Shown: positions 39,401 to 54,400, numbered from the stretch's first letter. The stretch: DNA of 64,000 bases from Thunnus maccoyii (GCF_910596095.1 NC_056539.1:7824501-7888500); one strand, 5' to 3'. The notes: generated by a model not told the origin, from the letters alone. Made by a program: numbers and translations.

Positions 39401-42400
39401 TGGATTCAGTCGGTCCCCGAGGGCCTGACAAAGGCCTTCTTCAGCAGACCCTACAATCAAACCAGTCATGTTTCGGGTGAGAGAGGTGAACCGTGAGCAG
39501 CATGTAATGACCAGCACATTCCTGGGCTGAGTGGCATACCAGCTGTCAAGTCACTGGCTGCCTGCTCTGACCCGCAGCCCAGAAACACCTGGAAAACTTT
39601 TGTCTGAGGCTGAGGGTCTGAACACCATCACTAAAACAAAGTCCTCCATGTCTATCATTGCAGTTCAAGATGTATTGGGGTAATTGTGGGTAAGAATGCA
39701 AATATTAATTAACCATCAACCTGTTTATTACTTAAAGCAAGCAGTTGGGCTTCTCTGTTACCTGATGTATTAACACAGCCAAAGTGTGGAAGACAACACG
39801 AAGTAAATCAAGCAACAACAACAAACAGTGTGGGGATTAACTGTAGTCACTCACAATGACTTACTGTGGACTATAATGTTTAACCAACCACAAGCAATCC
39901 ATAACAGTGTCATGTATAATATAACAGTGTGAGCAAATACGAACAAAGCTGTCAAAAGTGTTGCAAGGTGTGAGAAATTATTGTTAATGTTTATGTAACG
40001 ACATGCTCTGACTGTAGTTCCCCGAGAGTGATCTTCCTCATTAGTGGTATGTGATAACAAAATATTTCTCATATTAGGCAAAAGGAGAGACAAACATTGT
40101 AAAAAGGTAATGAAGATGTTGCCTTGAGACTATTTACAACTAAACTGGTGATCATGGTGTAAACAACACAGATACAGAAAACCTGGCCCAATAGGCAAAA
40201 TATTACCGTGTGGTTCAAATAATGAAAAAGCAAAAATCCGAAGTTCCTACAGACATTGAATGTTTGTCTTCCAGATCCACATACATACCTCATGAAACGT
40301 TCATCAAGAACTAAAATTTCTTCATGTCACGTTGCAAAAAAAAAAATCATCACAGTTCAAGGCAGGTGTATTTTTCTTTGATTGGAGTGTATACTTTAAA
40401 GAAAAAATTGAAACCTTCTTCCTGTAAAACTAGTGACATCTCTGACTCACTGTCAACTCACCTTGGCTGTGGAACAAACCAAAAAGAAACTGAGGGGTGC
40501 AGTTAAGACCAGGCTACACTGAAATCTCTGAACTATGATTTCCTCAGCTGAGACCCAAACAATTTTAAGAAATCTACTTATGACGAGAATTCAGCGCACA
40601 GCATTCCAAACATACTACATGGGCTTATTTAGAAAAACAAAGACCAGTAGATGTAAGCCACTCCACTGCAACCCCTACTGAATGCTTACACTGTAAGTTA
40701 GGCCAATAAGCTTTTCCGGGTATAATTGGATTGTGCACCAAACCTCTGTGAAGGCCTAACTCCTCTAAAATAGGCGGCTGCTACAGTAGAAAACATCTCT
40801 TCTATTGTAAAATAATAGTGCATGTTAGTGACTGTGGTACTTCTGTAACAATGCCAGAAGGGGGAAACCAAATGCTATAACAAACTTCAAGCTTCATGTT
40901 GTAAAGTTTAATGATTCTCCCAGCAGATGGATGAATGTGCTACAAATACCCTAAAGGGGAGGGAAAGGAAGGCAGGCCAGACTGCGGGGGGTCCTCATCG
41001 AGAGTAAAATACCTTCTGCCCGAAACTAGAGAGGTAGACAAAATAATGTGAACACCTTGTGGAAAAGGCTGCTTTGAAAACAATGGCTATCCATACACAG
41101 TGTAATGATTGTTTTGTGATATTGCTCTATAAAAGTGAACTTTAAATATAGTACAAAGGGGCCAAATTACAGCTTTTGGATTTTTAAAGTTAGCAAACCA
41201 TAACAATACCAATCTGGAATACAGACAGTACAATTGCAATGTGCTGGTGTGGCACAATTATAGTGTTAGTATATGCAGTAGCCAGTGTTGGCACGCTTTA
41301 AACAAATTTTGCATGAAACATGCAATTAGGCCGTACGGTAGCTCACACCCTGATTTTGTTAGTGAAATAAGTTTAACGAATGTAAATGTTTCGGTAAAAC
41401 TTTGGAAGATTTCCCGTGCGCAGTGGTTTTGTTGAGGCATGTGCAAAGCAACAAGATGCTTTCCCACAGATAACCACACCTGTCTGTCCTCTATGTGACG
41501 TGTGACAAGCCTCTCTCACTGTAGTCGCACCCCTCTCCAAAATGACAGTACACCAACAATCTCGCATTAGTCACCGCATGCAAAAAACATGACTCGCTAA
41601 ATCAAGCTCCTCCCTTATGCTGTCTGTAAAGAGACCACACCTGTACACAAGAGCAGGTTCTGACAGCTTCCTGATCCTCTATCAACTATCCAGCATTATC
41701 CCTGAGATAAAAAGAAAGGTACAAGCTGACACCTACGTGCCCAGGCACAGATGAAGCTACAGACAAACACGAAGGCCCCATGTGGGTAGATGTGGAATGC
41801 TAAACTGTAATACATTTGCAAATCTCAGTACTACTTTTTTACACTACATGCAGACTGCATTTGGATCAAAGCAGCAAGAAGTGGGACTGGAGTTGAAGCT
41901 TTGAGGTTCTGTAATGAACAACTATCAACCTGCTGTATTCTAAATCAGACACAGACTTGTTATTGTGGCCTTGGAAAATGAGTGACTGGAGATGCTATTT
42001 GAGACAGTCGGAACAAAGTAAATTCTTCAACATAAACGAGGGGTAGGAAGGAACTGAGAGTCCCACGGGACTCAAATCTGTCTAAAATACAATAAGAACA
42101 ATAAGACTTGTCCTAGTAAGGAAACATCTTTTTCCATTTAGAATCACAATAAGCGTACTGAAAAGACAATAACCAGATCCTTTAGTTATGCCTCCTGCTA
42201 TACTGTAGTTTAATCTACCCATTATTAACACACACCTTGATTCAAGGGGGAAAATACATGTCACAACCACAGCATCATGAGAAAAGAGACACCAGCATGC
42301 TACTGTAACTAGTTAGCAAGTGAGTAGCCATAATACATAATTTAATAATATTGGTACCTCTTGTAAGTCAATTCTCAGTTGACTTGATTATTATTGTTGA

Positions 42401-45400
42401 CGTCCATAATATAATCAGGCCTGAGAAACTTCATTATGTTTTTCTACATAACTGCAGGCATATGATTATGTAGTGTAGCTCTTCTTCTCAACCATTTTAT
42501 ACCCAGTAGATGATCAGCAGAATGTTTGATTAATTGACAATTCAGAAGAAACTGAGTGAGTGTTTTTTTATATCCAACTCCCTCTCTTTTGTCTTCCTTC
42601 CAGTTGATGTTAGCTTGTGGGTCATAACAGCTAGCAGAGCAATATCACAGAAGAGGTCTGTGGTGACAAAAACTTTCATATTTAAAAAGAATGCAGTTGA
42701 GGTCCAATAATTCATGCCCACTTTTGAGCCAACCAATAAAATCTGAAGGATTTAATTTAAATCTCTCGTAACTATACCCTGCCCTAGGAAAGATGTCACA
42801 TTATGTGGCTAAAGACGCTAAGGCTAACTGCTAACTGCTAACTACTAAAAGAAAGAAAATTCTCATTATTAGGTTAAAGCCACTAAAAAAAAAACTTGGT
42901 TTCAAATCTTGAGTATTTTTCTATAACATTAAACAGTCGTGACTAAATGAACAACAATCAGATTCAAAGTTAGGAAAATAATATTTTTAGTTATTATTTA
43001 TTTAGTTAGTTATAGGAGTTTACAGGAGTTTTACATTTAAAAACACTAATCTGCTTAATCAAGACTGTACGGTTGTAGTTTGGTTTAATTGTCAATGTGT
43101 TTTAACTGACAACATTGGCAAACAACCCCACAACAGTCATCAGATTGTGATTCAAGTGTTTGCTGAATCACAATTGGTGCACAGCCGTACTGGACATCAC
43201 ATTTTTCCAATGAGTCTTGCCCACTACAGACCACCGAGAAGAGCATAAAGAAATACAAATACAGAAATCTCTCGTGAAATAAACAAATTCAGTCTAACTT
43301 TGGAAGAAAATTGAGTGTTTATGGTGAACCTCATCACTCATAGTAAGAAGCTAATTGAGAAAGTATGTTTCAGAGCCTTTAAGTTGTCCCACAATAAAAT
43401 GTAAAAGTATACTGTGCACAAATGTATATGTTACATTACATCTAAAATTATAAGACAGTAGTGCATCCTTGTTTTCAGATCCTATAATAATGTCTATTGA
43501 GAATAAAACACAATGAGTGAGACTCCAAGCCCTGTCCTTGTGGAGAGATAAATGGAGAGTGGACTTACTTGTACGGTAGGATTTGTTCAGGGATTACGTT
43601 ATGATATGATACAATACAGAAGAGGGACAATGAGACCAGTGTTTCACTTACAACAAGGCCATTTGTAAGATGGGCCTCCAGGACTCAGTTGACAAATGAT
43701 TCATCAGTTAAACAAGTTATGAATACCAAACAATACGACAGAGTCAATAAGTCACTAGGATTAGCTTACGACAAAAAGAGTGAATGTAATCATTTCTCGT
43801 GGGTTTACTGTTCATCAACAGTCTGTTCTTTGGTCATTGAGAAAGAGTGACGTGTGGTGTAAGCAGAGAGAACAATGCAAATTTATCACAGAGGGACTGA
43901 GGTCAACTGACGAGGTGGTTTTCTGAACTGATTAAAAAAAATCTCTGTGCCAAATCATGGCATTTGCATCATAACTTCCCTTTGCTCAATGTTCCCACAC
44001 CTGCCTGCGTAGGACCTATTATTGGGTAAATGATGTCACCCACAACCTCTCTTCCTTCTTTCAACTTGATCATCATGAAAAACTGTCACAAACGTGAACT
44101 CCTGCTGACTCCAACCAAGTACAACCTGGCAAAACAGGACCATCCAGCTACCAGGAACTCAACAGTGACAGCTACAAATCCCAGAAAGTGTAGGCAAGTC
44201 TGCAGACGTATTATACAGACAAACAGCTGCCAGGGCCAGGATCCTCCACCTCTATTCCTCCGTCACCTTGGTTTGTTGGAGATGTTACCATAGTGACTTG
44301 TTAGGCTGGGGGGCGGTGCACCTGTGACAGCAGTAGATGCAGAAGGAGAGGGAGGGGACCAAGAATTGGTTACCTACCTTTTCACCACCAGGCTGAGAGT
44401 CTTATGGGAGCCTTTCACTAGGCAGATTGCCTCCTGTCTGTAGCCACTCAGGGGAATCTCGTTGATGTTGACAAGCTCGTCTCCCACCTGGAGACTCACA
44501 GCTGCTGCCTTGCTGCCCTCCTCAACCTGGAACATAAACAGAGCAGATGGAAAACAGAGAATTAAATATACTATTTTACAAAGAGACACTTCTGCCACTA
44601 TTCTCACTGGTTAGCAAGTGAGTTGGTACTTATATTGGTACTTCTTGTTGTTTTCTCTCAAAACTTCCTCTACACAACCTGTTTCCATCACATTAAAATA
44701 TCAGGCCTCTGCATTAAACTTAGGTAGCACTACAGAAGAGTAGAATTAGGAAATAACATGCTAGACTATCAGTAGCTAATGTTAACTCACTGATTTGTGT
44801 TTTTGCACACAATTCATACTTAAAAGCTCCTGTTTGATATAAACAGATTTGGCCTTTTGACACTGTAGAAACTTTTCATTTCACAGCTTTGCCATGTCCA
44901 AAAACAGTAGCACCGCTTTCTGTTGAAATTAACAAGACGGAAGGATAACATACTTGTGCACTCTGTGGGGTAGGTGTTGGAATTCAGAGGAAACTAGATG
45001 ACATCAGTGAGTACTGAGAGACCTCCCTCCACAGTGTTGTGAAAGCGAATAAATAACCTCATACGACCTAACCTTGGTGCTACTTACTGCTTCTCAGCAC
45101 TTAACCACTAGCGATAAGCAAAACCCTGATATTTACTGTTGGGTTTAAACCCTACTGTGGAGCAGATTCCTCCTTATGCGACCTTGGATAGTAACATTTG
45201 TGTTGTGTTTACCAACTAGGGCTAATGATTTTTATTATCGATGAATCTGACTATTACCTTCTCAATTTAAAGTTACTACAAAGAACTTGTAACTAGTTAG
45301 GAAACAGTCTCATGATGCCTCTGATGCCTCTTTATGACCTTATATAAGCAAACAAAACCATCAGCAAGAACACTGAGAATGCCTGATTTTGCGGGATTTC

Positions 45401-48400
45401 CCACAAAATCAGGCGGAACAATTTAAGGCATGCAGACCGGAAGAGCCTACGTTTACTTTACATGTACAGTGTTTCCCCTTGGTTGACTGCTTTGGGGTGG
45501 CGGGGTAGGGGTGTGTGGGGAAAAACTCGGGAGAGACTCAGCAACCACATATTCCTCCATTCTGTTAAAGAGCAGCTGAGACTGACACTAAAATGAGAAT
45601 AGCTGTCGACCTTAAAGGTCAGTCCACCCATTGTCTCTAACTTCATGGCGAAGCATTTATTAACTGACACAATATAACCTATACTGTACATTTACTGCCA
45701 GATCGACAACTTACTGCATTATTCTTTAAAGGAGCTATGCTACCAAGAGTTTCCCAGGCAGCGACGCAGAGGGTAACTCACGTTTCGGAACAGCACTGCA
45801 CAAATGCTACTGATATCCAGATGACTGGATATTTGTTGTTATTGATGGCATTAAAAAAAAAAAGATTTTTTGGCCCGGTGGTGGTTCTTGTTAGACAGGT
45901 GGCACGCTAGTCCTATACAATTATAGGGGAAACACTGATGTAGCATTGTAGCATGAGCATGACGTTATTGTTTCATCATCGTCATATTACAATTATTAAT
46001 TTTACATAGCTACAAACAGACACATTACCTCATCGCTATGCATCCTGCAAATAGCTGAGTTTAAAAAATAGAAATAAGTAGTGCCTTTCTTTCACTTGCT
46101 TCCAAAACATAGGCATATGCTAGCTAAGATCTTAACGACACGAGGCAGTGATGCTCATGGGTAATGCAGTCTTCAATCCAGGAAAACACTGTCGCTTTTG
46201 TCCACAGGGGCTGCTAAAATCAACACAAAATGAAAGCTCCTTGTAGTGACTTTAACAAACAACATTTTCAGTCAATAAAATGTCATCAAATTGTGAAAAA
46301 TGCCCATCACAATTTGCTAGCCCAAGGTGGCATCTCCAAATTGTTTTTGAGAAGCTGGAACCAGAGAATATTTGACATTTGTGCTTGAAAAATGAATTGA
46401 ATGAAATAGCTTCTGATTAATTTTCTGTCAAATGACTAAATGATCAATAGACAAATCTTTTCAGTTTTAAAAACAGAAGATTTTAGATTAGGAATGAGAT
46501 TCTTGTTTTCTATCTATGCACATGAATAAAAAGACAAAATGTACCAAGTTCCTCTGTTTATTGAAGAGACAAGGAAAAGAAAACCTTCAGCACAACAGAT
46601 CATTTTCACAGCAGATATTTTAACAAAAACAGGAAAAGCACAGCTGCAGTTAATAACGTTAATGAAGGCTGAACCCCATTTACTTCATCCAAATTCATGA
46701 GTGTGTGGGTGGGTGGCAGATGCTAGATTTTGACAGCCAAATATGAATAAATAAGAACTATATTGCGCAATTATGAATCAAATCTTTATGGCAGTCAAGT
46801 TAGCAAAACCAAGGGCACGTCTACAAAAAATCCTTAAGACGTATGTGCGAAAAATGCACCATAAAGCCAAGATTTGCTTGTTGACGTTCTTGACAGATTT
46901 TATAGGGTAACAGTGACAGAAAAAAAACACACTGTTTATCAAAGTTAACAGCAGGTAGGCCAGTTTCTAAAGACAAGGCTCAAAGGCTATAAAAATACTT
47001 CAAAAAGCTGCTGTCCAAGCCAGTGGCATGATGTAAAAACAAACTGTACTGTGTTTGTCTGAGGGCAGACACCTGAAATAACACATCTGTCAAAGGGAGG
47101 TACAGTGAACTGAGTACAGTGGACTGAAGTTAGCAACTGCTAGTGTTGGTGTATCTCTGGACAGGACCCACCAACAAAAGGGTCGACTCATGATATAAGA
47201 TATTAAACTGACAGAACCACAGCTTCATGCAAAGGTCTCTGAGGTGTCAGGTATACTGTACGTAAAAGGTCACCGCTGTCCTCATACTGCCAAGGATAGT
47301 CAGACATGAGAGGTGCAAGATAGCACGGCTCACTGTGGAAAGAAAAGCAGCGAGAACGTGCTTGGCAGTTGGCACATTAACACACAAAAGCCAAGCTCTG
47401 CAGCTGATAATCAGGTCTCCACTCAACCTGTGAGAGGGGGCTGTATGACTCAACTACAGAGGTATGTGTACATTTACAGACCATTACGTCTTATATGGCC
47501 TTTATCCTCAGCGCAGAACACCAGAGCCCAGATAGCACTAATCATAGCCTCTTTTCATTTTTCTATAATACCAATTTTAAGGCAGGGTTAAGGCAGTGCA
47601 GACTGAGGATTTTTATGATGGCTGGCTAGATTCCCAAGATGGTCCAGATATGGTAGTGTATTTTTTAGAGAAACTGAATCACTCACTGATACACTTAGTG
47701 TAGGTTACAATGTCTAAAATGGAAACAAAACACCCCAATTATACTGAAAATGCAAAACCATTCTCACTAGATAACACTTGGTTGAATAGTTCAGAGGAAC
47801 AGTAGCATGAAATTAACTTCACATGGGTAAATTAGTGACTGTGGGTTTTGCAAGATTAAAAGGTAGGGTCTTAGATAACCATGTAGCACGCTGTATTAAA
47901 GGATCAGTCTGACGCTTTTCTATATTTTTCTTGTCACCAATAAATCACATGAAAAGACCAAAACTAACAACGTGTTAGTCCATCTCTCAGTACTTTCTGA
48001 CTTCACTACCCTAACTGGGGCTCTCAGAGCCAAACCCATTGGTGCCTAATGAGGAGGTAAATCTTTTTTTTTTTTTTTTTAAAATGAGTCACAAATATAT
48101 AGTTTCAAGAAAAAGCCTCAGTAATTTCCTAAAACAGCAGGGCACTGTAGTTTTTAGCAAATGTTACGCATACAGGAGTAAATAGTGTATTAACTTGGGA
48201 CTATTTTCAGTTGTGGATGAATGATGCTCCTGTGAGTTTTTACAGCAGAAGGACTGTGCATGTGGGATTTATTGACACAAAGAATAATAAAGAATAATAT
48301 ACCATGTGTCTAGGTGTAAAACTGTAAACCAAAGTTTGACTAAGAGATGGGATAATTCCCATTAAGTTGCACTGTTTAAAATATTCTTCTCAGCTACATT

Positions 48401-51400
48401 TTTGTAAACATTCCAAAGCTGGTGAGCACATAGCTGATCTTTAATGATATTTGAAAGCTTTTAACTTGAGGCATTTGTGATAAAACACCAGAATATAATT
48501 GATTATACAGTGTTTGGGACCAGATTAGGCTGCTATGCAAAAGAAGCTTGATCACAGGAAAAGAAGAGTTGACATATGTACAGTAATAGTTCAGACTAAG
48601 CAGACAGGAATCTGTAGCTACAACTAAAGAATCAGAGGAAGTCAACAGTAATGCAGGGGAACCAGGGGGAGAATAAAACTGAAGGCAAAACTAGGTTGCA
48701 GCACATTTATGTTGGTCTGACGACATTACTAATTGTGTTGTATATACAGTGCATAAAAAGAGTCTTCAACATCAACAACAACTTGCTGAGACATCTGTTG
48801 GACAGCCTGGGGCTACACAGCAGTCTGGCTTTTATTCAGAGAAACTTAACAGGAAATATGGCTCTACAATAAAAAAAACTATATTTTAAGAAGGTAAATA
48901 ATAACAACAAACAGAGTCAAGAGGCAGCATTAAGTAAAACAAAAAAGGTAAATAAAGGCAGTGTTTGCACAACATCAAGACAGGAGATTCATACTGCTTT
49001 TCCAAACATTTTTCACCATGGCAGCCCAATCAGCATGAGCCATACCATGTCCTTTGTTTACCATCTTCCTCCAGGCCATAATCAGTCAAACTCCAGCCAT
49101 CCTGGATGCCTGAGTATCCTCAAAAATAGCCCCATGTGTCTCTGTGGGACATGAAGGGAAGGATGTGGTGGTGATGGGGGTAAGGAATGTGTCTTTTCTG
49201 CTGACAGATGTGCTGTGCAGTGTGCTGACAGGGCACTGAACTCAGACCTCATGTATGGTTTAGGCGCTGCCTTCACACATCATCGAGGGTGTTCATTCCA
49301 CTTTGACAAGCCACCAGCAACCACATAAACAAACTCACCCAAATTTGACCTTTTGCTCGGCTTGTAGGTTTTTTAGCTTTTAGTTAAGAGGCATCTGTCT
49401 CTGTAAGGCAGGCAGATGTTTTAAGCATCTGTCTTTTGCAAAGTTCTTGCAGTAAATCACAACATTTGGTTTTAGCAAACCATGTTAGCCCGGACACTGA
49501 ATTTGTTGTGGAATCTATGGAGGTTAAGCATAATTAAATAATTTAATTGTACTTTAATTCACAAGATGGACAACATTGCCTCTGTCTATAATGGGAAGAA
49601 TAAACATAATTTAGATGAATATATTGCCTACATTTTTTATATGTTTTCCAATTGATTCCATTGGCTCATCCACCTTCATTTTTCCCAAAAGTCATAAAGC
49701 TGTTTTCAAATTTTATTTGGAATAACAGGAAGCCAAGACTCTCTTTTTTATTTGCCTTATGATAGGGGAGGGTTACAACTATCAAATTTACAGTGGTACT
49801 ACTGGGTTGCAATGTTTTGGTTTTCTAGAAAGGTTGCTCTGCCCTGGTTACGAATTGAATTGTTGTCCTCAAGGGGTTTGGTGCTGGATAGCTTTTATAC
49901 TCTGCTCCCTTCAAGAAATTAAGAAAAAATACGATTAAGTACATAAGAAGTACATAAATATCTTGTGTCGCCAGTGTCGTATTGTTTTTCTCCAATTTGG
50001 GAAAAATGAACACTTCAGCCCGGCTAAAAATGACATGGGAGTTAAAACATGGTTAAGTTAGGACATAGTTTAACTACTGGATCTTTATGAGGACAACTAT
50101 CTTAATGTCGTTTGACGAGCTGAAAGCGAAATATGACGTGCCACAGAAACACTTCTTCAAGTATTTACAACTTAGAAGTTTTATTCTGGCACGTTTAAAG
50201 AATTCAGTGCAACAACATCCAAAGTCCACACTGGAGATATTTTCCACAAAAAAATTGTTTCAGCAAAGGGTGGGTTACTCAATTATATAATTTAATGGTG
50301 GAAAGTAAGAGACAGTATTGGATACAAGACTTACAGCAGGACATCTTAGTGGGTGAATGAGGTGTAATATGTTCAAAGGCACAAACACAAACAGTCAATA
50401 CTCGACTGAGATCAATACAGTATAATTGGATAATGAGAACGTACATCACCCCTGTGAAGTTAAATAAATTTGATCCTAATATTCCTGACCAATGTTATAA
50501 GTACAATAATCATCGAGTTACTTTATATCACTGCTTGTGGGAATTTGGCGTTTGGTGAGTTTGGTGATACGCTACATCTCTCAAATTAACTCTCCCTTTA
50601 AGTCCTAAACTGTGTATACTAAGCATATATTCAAACAATTGCTCTCTATCTAATCGAGAAAGAAAAATGGTTGACCCATGTCCACCACCAGCCAGGTGTT
50701 TGATCGCCCTGTGTTGGAAGAATGTTAGTTGCCCCTCTCTTGGCCACTGGTTGAAAAATTTAACTTCAAGTTTGACTCTTGAGAAACTCATATATATAGT
50801 TCAGGAGAAAGCTTCTACATTTTAAAACATCTCTGAGATGTTTTTGGAATTTGTTAAAAATTGGGACATTGAAGAGGCAGTGAAAGTATGAAGTTACAGT
50901 GAAAATAACTAATCTATTGTGAGGAATGTGTGCTGCACACTGTTCTGTGTTTGTGTCTGTATTCTTATTTTATTTTTTATTAATTTTATTCTGAATCTAT
51001 TGTGAATATTGAGAGTCATACTCCAGACTACCAATATTCCCATCATCTTCTGCTGTGTTTAGTGCTAATTAGCATGCTACCACTGATATGGTGAACACAG
51101 GAAACAGTATACCTGCTAAACATCAGCATTGTCATTCTGTGCTAGTTGGCATGCTAACATTAGCATTTGGTTCAAAACACGACTGTGCAAAAATACACAT
51201 ACAAATCACACAGATAGTTAAGACATCAACCACAAATAGTAAGTTTCATAACAGAAAGTCTATGTTATGGGGGTTAGCATGGCATGTAAACCCTCAAAAT
51301 GGATTTGAACTTTGCGTGACTATGCTGTCAGGGTCGCACAAACCCTGTGATTATCAAATAGCCTCTTAAACTAACACTTTCATGAGTAAAGTACAAATGA

Positions 51401-54400
51401 CATTGTATTTGATTTTTGTGGTGAGATTTGGTTACCCCATGTCTTGAGCTGGGATCCAAACATCAATAATTTTTTTGATATTGACTGAAATGTGTCTTTG
51501 GAACTAAGTATCAAAAACTGTCAAGTTGCCAAAAGCTGCATTTTTGTGCAACCATCAAAACATTTTAAATGATACCAGCCCCACAGATAACAGTGATTCT
51601 CTGTCTCTGAAATCCTATAGAAGACAACAGATGGAAGCAACTTTGAGCCTTGTGCAGAAAATGGCCAAACAAAGGGAATTCCCAATGCCAATATGAGCCT
51701 GAGAACAGTTTAAATCTAATAGGTTGACATAACAAGGCAAAATAACACTAACGTAATGCCAAAGAACGTTTACAATAACATTTCCATCAACGAGCACACA
51801 CTGAACCATTCCTTCTTCTGAGCCCGATCAATCCTTCCAGCATTCCATATTCCTACCTCCAAAATCCTGACTCCCACAAATAGAAAACTATTCCAATATT
51901 GAAGTCTTTTTCCTGCCATGAGCCATAATCCTATTCTCTACGGATCATCTGTGTTCCAGAGGTTGTGCAATCATGGGACAGTCAAATCGAACCCACAAAG
52001 TTGTCACACAAAAGGTTCAATAATTAGTAAAACCAGTCTACCTGCAGGGGATTTATCACAGCGTGCAAGAACAAACACATTTTTGTTTATCTAGTACTGG
52101 TTCTTTAAGAGCCAAATATTTTCTTCCATATAAAATTTTATCCTGGCAAAGGAAACATATGTATGAGGTACATGCCCAGCTGTGTTGTGTAAAACAGGAT
52201 TATTTAAGTTTATTGAGACGAAGGACTTTAAGTCCATGAAGACCTTGAGCATAACCTGAGCTATGAGTGGAATGTTAAGAATTTTAATTAGATCCAGGAT
52301 ATTTTTTAACCAATACTCTTACCCTCTCATCGAACTGTGGGCCCTTTCTTTTTTTATCATCTTTCATTTTATCAATCTGCGAAAATGCATAGAAGTAAGA
52401 AAATAGCCAAAAAAGTTTTGAAGTGTGTATTCCTCAGGTTTACTATGCAAGATACAGACGTCCCTGCCAAGACCAACAGCGTACTCATGATGAAACAGAA
52501 AGACATTTAATATTAGAACAAGATGTTAAAAGGGGACCATTCACAACCATTTGAGATCATTTCCAAGTGGAACTTTCTGATTGCTAACGAGAAGTGTAAA
52601 TCTGACAATCAGCAGAGTGAGCTGTAGCTGAAACATACTGCAGAAAGCTGTGAGGAACTGAATGCCACAATCCACATGGTCACTGCTGTGTTACATGGTT
52701 GAGCAGTACATGGCGAGACCGGGAACAGATTTTTACAGTTCTAACTAGCCTGACTTGTCTATGTTACAGTGTTCTGTTCTCTTATCTTTTTCCCAAAAGA
52801 ACATAGTAAATGCAGTGTTTTAATTTTAAATAGTTTTTCGCTCCTGTTTCATTGCAGTTTATCTCGATATTCCAGGTTACAATGTGTCATTTGAAACAGC
52901 TCTCACAAAAAAAAGGACACATCGCTCAGATGGGTGCAAGAATAGCTTACAATATGTTTAACTGAAATTGCCCTTCAAAGAAATGGGACAGAAAGAACAA
53001 ACTGCATCAGGCAGATCACATAGGCTTGCATGTTTTACCATGTTGCTGTATGTTCACATATTTATGACTTCAGTCATGTATAGCATCATTAGAAAGACAA
53101 ATGTTGGGAGTAAGAGGCCTTAAGATTTTTTTCTGTATCACAGAGCCAGTCTGTGGGCATTTTTAGTGGTTGCACATTTGATTACTTGCATCTTTATCTA
53201 GTTAACAGAAATAATTCAACAACATACCTTTGAAAATTAGTGGCTATACTCTGTGAGCTGCTCCAAAAAGAGCACAAATCATTAATCCTGACTTAATTTA
53301 TCTCATCATGCCATTCCAATGGGCTTCGGGCTGTCACGGATAATTCACTACATTTAGAAAATCAAACAAAGCTCCAACATTCCTCCCCTGCTCCTGGTAC
53401 CACACGCTACCCCTCCAAACTGAAATTTAACCCAGCACAAAGTGATGAGAAAGCAAATGTCCAGGTGGAACCTCATAACATACACCGTAGCCTGAGTGGC
53501 AGCAAACTAAACTCTGAAGCATTTCAAGTCAGCTTGACAAACCTGTGTTAAGGCTAGTCCATGATCAGTTTACTTTTTGAGATTACTGAAAATGTCTTCA
53601 AGTGCCAGGAAGACTCTGGCAAGACTATTAAATAATATTTAAAAGGTTCTGATTAAGCAGGTGAAAAGTCTAGCGTGAGAGGTTGGTCAAAAAGTTCTGA
53701 GAAATGAACATCTCACCATCAGATGCACACGGGTCCACTTTTTGTTGGTCCTTGGAGTAAAGATGTAGCGTTCAGTGATAAAACATTAACGATAAATTGC
53801 TGTCAATATCAAACCAGAGAACTGCAGTCCAGCTGGGCAATGGTTCACCCCACACAATTCAGCAATGTGACCTCACCATTTAATCTTATAGCTTAAAGAC
53901 TTAAAATGGTCAGAATTCCAGTCATTAGCATCACATGCTTTCTAAAACCTGCCGTAATGGGGTGAAGGTGGTCACAACTGTATTACTCTAAAGCCATATG
54001 GTGCCTGAGTTCCTGAGTTTCACCCCTCCGAGTTGGACTTTGGACCCCTTTTAGGTCAATACAGAAATGACGAACAAAAATCAAGCAGGGACACAGCTCT
54101 CGACAAACAGGTGCTGGTATTTTACCATGTCAAATTAACTAGCAAGGTCTTTTGTGGTAAATCATTACACAGTCAACAGAGAAGTGAGGTTAACAGTGTG
54201 ATTTCAGAGCAGATTGGGCTGCACAGTGATTAAGTACACTCCCTCTCATTTACACTATATGCATTATAGTGGCTCATATCACCCATTTAAAAAGGTCATT
54301 ATACAAGCTATAGTGCAAGTTTTGTTGGATGTCAATGTTCACAGAAACTTGATACAAAACACTCAGATTTTACTACACATTTAGCCAAATGGGCAATAAT

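Larger units (their letters stand above)
34457..44377 (-). other. shroom2: Main part of shroom2 intron 2 (interrupted only by exon 2b)
   Basis: Apart from exon 2b at 34,839-34,940 I found no convincing exon. Contents include a repeat-like segment at about 38,135-38,250 (ACGGGGACAATGCACATTAA type, common in fish), a poly-T run at 39,060-39,083 and several poly-A tracts. Many good-looking donors (for example near 37,005, 40,459 and 43,567) lack a phase-compatible acceptor or meet stops. Confidence 0.6.

Noticed and set aside
43569-43646. 78-nt phase-2 open segment with a strong GTAAGT donor in shroom2 intron 2
   Set aside because: The acceptor (TTGTAAG) is poor and the peptide is hydrophobic and unlike the rest of Shroom2; one such segment is expected by chance among the donors scanned.
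47895-48260. Possible third TTAA-type MITE beginning TTAAAGGATCAGTCTGACG
   Set aside because: I could not find a matching inverted right end, so it is at most a truncated copy and is not annotated as an element.
53721-53741. 21-nt phase-0 open segment before a GTGAGA donor in shroom2 intron 1
   Set aside because: The supposed acceptor follows an A-rich run with no pyrimidine tract; too short to carry weight.
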